Assembly: GCA_002310235.1 (NCBI GenBank)
Contig: DBYO01000049.1
Location: 14,268 to 19,293 of the forward strand
Origin: Bacteroidales bacterium UBA1184
GTDB taxonomy: Bacteria > Bacteroidota > Bacteroidia > Bacteroidales > ML635J-15
Direction: 5' to 3'
DNA length: 5,026 bases
Shown piece by piece: positions 1-5,026 of this stretch. A program made the position numbers and the translations under genes. Every line of letters begins with the position of its first letter. Position 1 is the stretch's first letter. The notes below the pieces were generated by a model, which worked only from the letters and a program-made list of their open reading frames with translations, was not told where the DNA came from and did not search any database.

Positions 1-22
1 TAACCAGCTGAGCTACCTCGCC
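1..22 (-). tRNA. tRNA gene, 5' part only (runs off left edge)
   Basis: Read on the minus strand from position 22, the sequence begins GGCGAGG (the 5' strand of the acceptor stem), then T8 and A9, then GCTC (the 5' arm of the D stem), then AGCTGGTTA (D loop with the invariant GG). This is the standard opening of a tRNA. The anticodon and 3' half lie outside the window, so the amino acid cannot be read. The opening resembles Bacteroidales tRNA-Met genes as I recall them, but that is a guess. A good promoter lies just upstream, at 53-84 on the same strand. Confidence 0.88.
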
Positions 23-52
23 ATTGTCCAGTTCTGTTTGGAAATGGGACTG

Positions 53-84
53 CAAAAGTATATGTATTTTTGGACATGTGCAAA
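53..84 (-). promoter_or_regulatory. Bacteroidetes-type promoter for the tRNA gene
   Basis: On the minus strand, TTTG (complement of 81-84) is followed after 20 bases by TACTTTTG (complement of 53-60). These match the Bacteroides -33 (TTTG) and -7 (TAnnTTTG) consensus exactly, at the usual spacing. Transcription would start near 46-50, leaving a leader of about 25 bases before the tRNA 5' end at 22. The match is seen in the sequence; promoter activity is inferred. Confidence 0.7.
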
Positions 85-113
85 TCTTTTTGAAAAAAAA
101 TGTGCCTATAAAT

Positions 114-143
114 TTTCTAATATGAAAAATATGTTTAATTTTG
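114..143 (+). promoter_or_regulatory. Candidate promoter for the START-like/topB pair
   Basis: TAATTTTG at 136-143 fits the Bacteroidetes -7 box TAnnTTTG exactly. The best partner at the right distance is TTTC at 114-117, 18 bases upstream, which is only a three-of-four match to the -33 TTTG. Transcription would begin near 148-152, about 20-25 bases before the ATG at 173. That fits the choice of 173 as the start and would exclude the upstream ATGs at 38, 122 and 131. No other promoter is seen before topB. Confidence 0.45.
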
Positions 144-172
144 ACCACGAAATAACAAAAAATATCTTGTTT

Positions 173-547
173 ATGAAGAAGATAGAGTTAGAGTTTGTTT
201 TGAACACATCTGTGAAAGTTTTATATAGCCGCCTGAGTACAACGACGGGTCTTAACGAGTGGTATGCCGATAAGGTGACAGAAAAAGACAATATTTTTAC
301 TTTTGAATGGGAAGGCGTCGAGGAGTCTGCAGAACTTGTTGCTTCGAAGGACTTGTCGATGGTGCGTTTCCACTGGCTCGAGTCGGAAGATGACGAATCT
401 TACTTCGAATTCAGAATTGAGGAACACGAACTTACAAACGATGTCGCACTGATTGTTACCGATTTCGTCATCGACGACGAAGAAGACGAAGCCGTCGAAC
501 TTTGGAACACCCAGATTGCAAACCTCAGACGTGTGATAGGAGCATAG
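173..547 (+). CDS. Small acidic START-like (SRPBCC fold) protein
   Basis: This encodes 124 residues that look like the Bacteroidetes START-like family, related to the AHSA1/SRPBCC helix-grip fold. The N-terminal strand (about 2-10) leads into a helix (13-21) and then the characteristic segment TTGLNEWYADKV (24-35), as in AHSA1-type proteins. Alternating strands follow (IFTFEWEG 41-48, MVRFHWLE 63-70, SYFEFRIEE 76-84, VALIVTDFVI 91-100), and a C-terminal helix (about 104-122) would close the cavity. The protein is strongly acidic, with a DDEEDE run at 101-106. No signal peptide or membrane segment is seen, so it is probably cytoplasmic. The frame is open back to an ATG at 38, but the extra 45 residues are AT-rich, unlike the family and overlap the likely promoter. 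The ATG at 173 gives the usual MKK start and a normal family length. No strong Shine-Dalgarno site precedes it. Ligand and role are unknown; the fold call is by pattern only. It probably shares a transcript with topB, 12 bases downstream. Confidence 0.82.
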   Translation: MKKIELEFVLNTSVKVLYSRLSTTTGLNEWYADKVTEKDNIFTFEWEGVEESAELVASKDLSMVRFHWLESEDDESYFEFRIEEHELTNDVALIVTDFVIDDEEDEAVELWNTQIANLRRVIGA

Positions 548-559
548 TCCCGCTCTATA

Positions 560-2551
560 ATGGGAAAAAATCTTTTCATAGCAGAAAAGCCTAGTGTTGC
601 GAGGGAATTCGCTAAGGCTCTCAAGGAATCTATGTCGCGCAACGACGGTTTCCTCGAGGGTAATACATGTATCGTGACTTGGTGTGTAGGTCACCTCGTT
701 TCGATGAGCTACCCCGATGCCTACGATCCGTTAATGAAACAATGGCGTATCGAAACTTTGCCTTTCATGCCAAAACAATATATTTACGAGGTTATTCCCA
801 ATGTAAAAAAGCAGTTCGACATAGTGAAGTCACTGCTAACCCGTGCCGATGTCGATTGCATATATGTCTGCACCGACTCGGGACGCGAAGGTGAATACAT
901 CTACCGTCTTGTCGACAGGATGGCGGAAGTGCCTGCCGAAAAGCAGCGCCGCCGCGTGTGGATCGACTCGCAGACCGAAGAGGAAATTCTGCGTGGAATA
1001 CGCGAGGCAAAACCATTGTCGGCTTACGATGCCTTGTCCGATTCTGCCTATCTGCGCGCCAAGGAAGACTACCTTATGGGTATAAATTTCAGCCGCATAC
1101 TCACATTGAAATATGGCTATCCGGTAAAGAACTACCTGAAACTCGATAAAAACTGCGTAATTACCGTTGGGCGTGTCATGACCTGTGTGCTTGGCATGGT
1201 TGTTCGTCGCGAACGCGAAATACGTTCCTTTGTAAAAACACCTTTCTTCCGTATAATTGGTAGTTTTGGCGGCAATGAAGGTTCGTTTCAGGGAGAATGG
1301 AAGGCTGTGGAAGGATCAAAATACTTTAATTCACCATTGTTATACAAGGAAAACGGTTTCCGCAAGCGCGAGGATGCCGATGCTTGCATTGGTATTATGC
1401 AAGCCCAAGGCGATACTGCACAAATAGCTGGAATTGAGAAGAAAAAGGAAAAGAAAAATCCACCTTTGCTATTCAACCTTGCCGAATTGCAGAACGAGTG
1501 CTCCAAGTTGTTCAAGATTAGCCCCGACGAAACCTTGAACATAGTTCAGGAATTGTACGAAAAGAAGCTTGTTACATATCCGCGTACCGATGCGCGTGTG
1601 CTTTCGTCGGCAGTGGCAAAGGAGATAACAAAGAATCTGCACGGATTGGCTACACAGTCCGAATATCTTGAGTATACTAAGCAGATAAAGGGCTTTGGCT
1701 TGTATGAGAAAATTGGCAAGAGCCGTTATGTCGACGACAAGCAGATAACCGACCATTATGCAATAATTCCGACGGGACAGGGCGTGTCAAACTTGGCATC
1801 GTGTTCCGACATAGCCCGAAAGGTCTACGACCGTATTGCTCGCCGTTTCCTTGCAATATTCTATCCGCCAGGCGAGTACCGTAAGGTTTCGATCGATATG
1901 CAGGTTGGGACAGAACATCTGTTCGCCAATTTCAAGGTTCTCGAGGATGCTGGCTATCTTGTGGTTGCAGGATTGCCAAAGGCCGATGACGACAAGCAGC
2001 AGGACAAGGAAGAAGTGGTTGATTCAGGAAGTTTTGAATTTGTAAACAAGTTGCGCAAGGGGTCAACCTTGCCAGTCGTAGGTTTCGAAATTAAGGAAGG
2101 CGAAACCACGCCGCCCAAACGCTACAATTCCGGTTCTCTGATTCTTGCAATGGAAAATGCAGGTCAGTTGATTGAGGACGAGGAGTTGCGCGAGCAGATA
2201 AAGGGTAGTGGTATCGGAACTAGTGCCACACGTGCCGAAATCTTGAGCAAACTTGTAAAATTGGAGTATCTGAACCTAAACAAGAAGACACAGACAATTA
2301 CGCCGGCCAAGTTGGGCGAAATGGTTTATGAGGTTGTTGCCGCTTCAATTCGCCAGATGCTTAATGCAGAACTTACTGCAAGTTGGGAGAAAGGTTTGTC
2401 GATGGTGGCAAGCGGTACTATTGGCGAGCAGGACTATATGGTAAAACTCGAAGCTTTTGTCGCCAAGATGACAGAGTTTGTCAAGAAACTAAACAATCAG
2501 AATTTATTATACGGTGCATTCCAGGCTGTTGAGACTTTCTATGCAAAATAG
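560..2551 (+). CDS. topB: DNA topoisomerase III (type IA)
   Basis: This encodes 663 residues, close to the length of E. coli TopB (653), and appears complete. Type IA topoisomerases cut one DNA strand through a 5'-phosphotyrosine link, pass a strand and reseal; TopB mainly unlinks single-stranded or catenated intermediates. The TOPRIM domain starts at once with LFIAEKPSVA (5-14, catalytic Glu9) and carries TDSGREGE (105-112, metal-binding Asp106). The active-site motif TYPRTD (339-344) places the catalytic tyrosine at 340 and its helper arginine at 342. TDHYAIIPT (397-405) carries His399. GIGTSATRAEIL (551-562) is the conserved late motif. There is no C-terminal zinc-finger region, as expected for TopB rather than TopA. 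The ATG at 560 puts the TOPRIM motif at the usual distance from the N-terminus. An AGGAG at 538-542 is 17 bases upstream, too far for a typical ribosome binding site. The gene follows the START-like gene by 12 bases and ends directly against the convergent transporter gene. The second acid of the E. coli DPD motif is Gly108 here, a pattern I recall as common in other TopB proteins. Confidence 0.96.
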   Translation: MGKNLFIAEKPSVAREFAKALKESMSRNDGFLEGNTCIVTWCVGHLVSMSYPDAYDPLMKQWRIETLPFMPKQYIYEVIPNVKKQFDIVKSLLTRADVDCIYVCTDSGREGEYIYRLVDRMAEVPAEKQRRRVWIDSQTEEEILRGIREAKPLSAYDALSDSAYLRAKEDYLMGINFSRILTLKYGYPVKNYLKLDKNCVITVGRVMTCVLGMVVRREREIRSFVKTPFFRIIGSFGGNEGSFQGEWKAVEGSKYFNSPLLYKENGFRKREDADACIGIMQAQGDTAQIAGIEKKKEKKNPPLLFNLAELQNECSKLFKISPDETLNIVQELYEKKLVTYPRTDARVLSSAVAKEITKNLHGLATQSEYLEYTKQIKGFGLYEKIGKSRYVDDKQITDHYAIIPTGQGVSNLASCSDIARKVYDRIARRFLAIFYPPGEYRKVSIDMQVGTEHLFANFKVLEDAGYLVVAGLPKADDDKQQDKEEVVDSGSFEFVNKLRKGSTLPVVGFEIKEGETTPPKRYNSGSLILAMENAGQLIEDEELREQIKGSGIGTSATRAEILSKLVKLEYLNLNKKTQTITPAKLGEMVYEVVAASIRQMLNAELTASWEKGLSMVASGTIGEQDYMVKLEAFVAKMTEFVKKLNNQNLLYGAFQAVETFYAK

Positions 2552-2573
2552 TTATCGCCGCATTGCTTTTGCA
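2542..2573. repeat. Short inverted repeat across the convergent junction
   Basis: TGCAAAA (2542-2548) and TTTTGCA (2567-2573) are exact inverted copies separated by 18 bases. They lie on either side of the two abutting stop codons. Inside this, ATTGC-TTTT-GCAAT (2562-2575) forms a competing 5-bp hairpin. Neither structure is GC-rich or followed by a T-run on either strand. A bidirectional transcription-ending role is possible because no intergenic space exists, but support is weak. Confidence 0.25.
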
Positions 2574-5026
2574 ATAATAATCAATACAATACACAAGAAA
2601 ATGTTCATGATGACGAGTATCATCATATTGTAACTATATGTGCTAATTCTCTCGCCAGCAAGCATCTTGCGGCCGCAGAGGAATTTTGCTTCACCGTTCG
2701 TTTCTGTATCGTAAATTGGAGGAATATTGCTTGATTTCAAAGTTGTTACAATCTTTGAGATGTACATATTGCCGTAGCGCTTGTATATGATGTCGGAGTT
2801 TTCAATGCGTGCCAGTCTGCTGTCTATTTCTGTCTGGAGATCGTTTTTCTGCTTGCGAAGTTGTGTTATAAGTGCATGATCTGTTGCGCTTTCAATTTCT
2901 TCGGCAGTTTCGTATAGCGATACTTTTGCATAGAATATTTCCTGTTCCACTGGATTGATTAGGTAGGCTTCGGTCATGCAGGCTTCGTCGGCCCAGCGTA
3001 TTGGCATAAGGTCGGCAAAAAGTGGCATTCCGTTGTTTTTCACAAACTTCTGGTTGAAATTGTCGTACTGCACAAGTCCGCCCGAGAAAATCATTTGCGG
3101 AATTACAATTATTGGAATAAGCAGATATACAGTCGAAATGCTTCTGAAAAACAACGATATAATCATTGAGGTAATGCATCCGCAGAATGTCAGCAGCCAG
3201 TTTATTACGAACAGTTTGCCGAAAAAGAACATATTTCCTTCGATGAGCGTGGCCGGAAGTGTCAGCAGAAGCGACATTATGCCGGAGTGGATAATGTACT
3301 TTGTGATTTTCGCGAGCGACAGCGATGTGCTTTTGTCGCTGATTATGTGTTCGTTGCGATGAATTTGCCTTAGGAAAATGAATTCGTGTGCCGAAACCAC
3401 AAGTCCGAAGAAAAATGCAGTAATAAGCAGCATCATCAGCCACGCAGGAATGTTTGGGTTGGAATAATACGCGTATTCGTCGGAGTGTGAGAACCTTGTT
3501 AGCAGCGACATTGCAACAGCCATCAACGGCGGTATGCCGATAATCATAGCAGTGCGGATCTTGTTGCGCAGGTCGCACTTGAACGAAAATTTCAGTTGCG
3601 AGGCAAACGATTTTAGTCCGCTGGATTTATGCTCGTTCAGTGGTTTTATGGAAGTTGGAGTGGGAGATGTGCTGTTGTTTTCGACGAACTTCCTGTACCA
3701 TTCTTCGGGAGATGTGATGCGTTGGTTGTCGTGCAAGGTTTCGTTAATGATGTTTAGTATTACGCCTGGATTGAAATGTGTTTCGAGCAGCGATTCCTTG
3801 TCAATGCGACCTGTAAGGCGACGGAAATATTCTGCCGACTCGCTTGGTTTTCCGTAGAAAATAGGATAGCCGCCATCGTCGATTATGAGAATCTTGTCGA
3901 ACATCATAAATGTCTCGAAGTCGGGCTGATGGATTGAAGCGATTACAATCTTTTGTTCTGATGTAATCTGGCGCAGCAGAGCGACAATTTTCAGCGAATC
4001 GGTTGACGAAAGTCCGCTTGTCGGCTCGTCGAGGATGAAAACTTCGGGATTTGCAAGCATTTCCATGGCTATGCCGAGTCGTTTCTGCTGTCCGCCAGAG
4101 ATCTGCCACGGCGTGCCATCCGATTTTGCAGCAATATTATTCGCAAAATCTTCAAGTTCAACGCTTTCCAATACTTGCATTATCTTTTCGTTGCGGTCTG
4201 TGCGTTCCTGCAGGAAGTCGAGGCGTTGTTCAAGGTGTTCCTTTACTGTGAAAAGCGGAATAAGTGCATTTGCTTGTGACAGATATGCTTTCGTAAATTG
4301 CGAATCTTCATCTGCCGAACGTTTGAATATGTTTCCCGTGTGCGACTTTTCAATTCCTGCTATTGCCTTTAGCAAAGTGGTTTTGCCGGAGCCGCTTCGT
4401 CCCATTATCCCGACAAGTTCACCGCTATGCATTTCGCACGATAGGGGATGGAAATAGGTTTTGCTGCGGCGTGTTATGCAGATATTGTTGAGTATCAACG
4501 AGAAACTGTTGCTGTAGTGTTTCTCGGAAGCAATTGCTGCGATGTCATTGAGATAGTATTTATTGTAGTTGCTAATTCTTACAACCGACTCGTTGCCAAT
4601 AAGTTCTATGTTCCCGTTGGCGAGAATATTCCCATTTATGGAAATCTCGTCGCCAAGCGATTTTATTGCAGCCAAGTTGTTGGAAAGCAGGATAAAAACG
4701 CCTTGTACATTGTCGTTTTCACTTATCCGATGGCTGTTTGTTGGATTTTCGGTATGCAGGTTTTCAATGTCGGTGAGGATTTTTGCATCAATCTCGTATA
4801 TGTCGGCAACAAGCTGCATAAATTCTTCCGACTGTTCGTTGGCAGGGAAAAGCAACTTTTCGAGGTAGAAGAGCACTTGTATGCGTTCGTCGTGCGATAG
4901 GTTCTGGCTGGTTTCGTTGCAGATGCGGATAAGTCGTACCGAATTGAGCGACAGTCGTTTGCTTGAGAATGATGCGTATTCGTCGAGAGCCTTTTCAAAT
5001 TCGGCGGTGTATTCGTCAATGTAGGT
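2552..5026 (-). CDS. ABCG-like ABC transporter with TerB-like N-terminal extension (5' end outside window)
   Basis: The frame ends at the TAA complementary to 2552-2554 and stays open to the right edge, so at least 824 residues are visible. The first possible start inside, a GTG at 4876, is unlikely to be real: the 50 codons before it read as ordinary protein. Residues below are counted from that GTG. The segment from about 35 residues before it to about 40 after is helical and resembles a degenerate TerB-type domain. A strand-rich stretch (78-101) follows. The ATPase has Walker A GRSGSGKTT (159-167), Q-loop Gln201, signature ISGGQ (259-263), Walker B VFILDE (279-284), the D-loop in SGLSS, and His316 in an HQP motif. 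HQP and the ATPase-before-membrane order point to the ABCG/White class. After a Ser/Thr/Pro-rich linker (about 400-410) come six likely membrane helices (about 442-461, 476-497, 524-544, 554-577, 582-602, 750-771). The loop between the last two is about 145 residues, with a probable coiled coil (656-700). One ATPase and one membrane unit suggest a homodimer. Substrate and direction are unknown. All ATPase motifs are intact. Confidence 0.9.
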   Translation of the reverse strand, partial: TYIDEYTAEFEKALDEYASFSSKRLSLNSVRLIRICNETSQNLSHDERIQVLFYLEKLLFPANEQSEEFMQLVADIYEIDAKILTDIENLHTENPTNSHRISENDNVQGVFILLSNNLAAIKSLGDEISINGNILANGNIELIGNESVVRISNYNKYYLNDIAAIASEKHYSNSFSLILNNICITRRSKTYFHPLSCEMHSGELVGIMGRSGSGKTTLLKAIAGIEKSHTGNIFKRSADEDSQFTKAYLSQANALIPLFTVKEHLEQRLDFLQERTDRNEKIMQVLESVELEDFANNIAAKSDGTPWQISGGQQKRLGIAMEMLANPEVFILDEPTSGLSSTDSLKIVALLRQITSEQKIVIASIHQPDFETFMMFDKILIIDDGGYPIFYGKPSESAEYFRRLTGRIDKESLLETHFNPGVILNIINETLHDNQRITSPEEWYRKFVENNSTSPTPTSIKPLNEHKSSGLKSFASQLKFSFKCDLRNKIRTAMIIGIPPLMAVAMSLLTRFSHSDEYAYYSNPNIPAWLMMLLITAFFFGLVVSAHEFIFLRQIHRNEHIISDKSTSLSLAKITKYIIHSGIMSLLLTLPATLIEGNMFFFGKLFVINWLLTFCGCITSMIISLFFRSISTVYLLIPIIVIPQMIFSGGLVQYDNFNQKFVKNNGMPLFADLMPIRWADEACMTEAYLINPVEQEIFYAKVSLYETAEEIESATDHALITQLRKQKNDLQTEIDSRLARIENSDIIYKRYGNMYISKIVTTLKSSNIPPIYDTETNGEAKFLCGRKMLAGERISTYSYNMMILVIMNIFLCIVLIIIAKAMRR

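Noticed and set aside
37..72. Plus-strand promoter made of TTTG (37-40) and TATTTTTG (65-72).
   Set aside because: The spacing is 24 bases, longer than the usual 19-21, and the transcript would start about 95 bases before the gene. The box at 136-143 fits better.
38..172. N-terminal extension of the START-like gene to an ATG at 38, or starts at 122 or 131.
   Set aside because: The added residues are AT-rich, unlike the family, and overlap the tRNA promoter and the candidate -7 box at 136-143. The ATG at 173 gives the normal MKK start and length.
538..542. AGGAG as the topB ribosome binding site.
   Set aside because: It is 17 bases from the ATG, well beyond the usual 5-9, and Bacteroidetes genes often lack such sites.
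221..694. Open reading frame of 157 codons on the minus strand.
   Set aside because: It lies opposite the START-like gene and the start of topB. Its product has no recognisable fold or motif, so it is a shadow of the real genes.
2562..2575. ATTGC-TTTT-GCAAT hairpin as an intrinsic terminator of topB.
   Set aside because: The stem is only 5 bp and AT-rich, with no T-run after it. It is also coding sequence for the transporter's C-terminus, so it is weak evidence alone.
2892..3578. Open frame of 228 codons on the minus strand, within the transporter gene but in another frame.
   Set aside because: The correct frame carries a membrane domain in good register. This alternative is rich in His, Arg, Cys and Asn with no motif, typical of an off-frame shadow.
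4448..4900. Open frame of 150 codons on the plus strand.
   Set aside because: It is fully antisense to the transporter's N-terminal region, which reads as normal protein and continues past the edge. Nothing in this product is recognisable.

Overview
The window looks like a piece of chromosome from a Bacteroidetes, most likely Bacteroidales, organism. The main reasons are promoters of the Bacteroides type (TTTG about 20 bases upstream of TAnnTTTG), little use of Shine-Dalgarno sites, and three protein families whose closest look-alikes I remember from that group. No database could be searched, so the placement is inference. I see no insertion sequence, integrase, CRISPR array, phage gene or obvious compositional break.

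Layout, left to right. Positions 1-22 are the 5' end of a tRNA gene on the minus strand that continues off the left edge. Its likely promoter lies at 53-84, also on the minus strand. From 173, two plus-strand genes follow one another 12 bases apart, probably as one transcript. The first encodes a small, very acidic START-like (SRPBCC fold) protein (173-547). The second encodes a complete DNA topoisomerase III, TopB (560-2551). The topB stop codon is followed with no gap by the stop codon of a long minus-strand gene (2552 to the right edge). This encodes an ABCG-like ABC transporter with the ATPase domain before the membrane domain. It has an N-terminal extension that resembles a TerB-type helical domain, and its reading frame stays open to the edge, so its true start is outside the window.

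How the genes relate. TopB is a type IA topoisomerase that passes single DNA strands and can unlink replication or recombination intermediates. The START-like protein is of unknown function, and its only visible link to TopB is the probable shared transcript. The transporter is convergent and is probably an independent unit read from the right. The window therefore looks mostly like ordinary core chromosome. The least understood object is the multidomain transporter, with its cytoplasmic N-terminal extension and its unusually long loop between the last two membrane helices.
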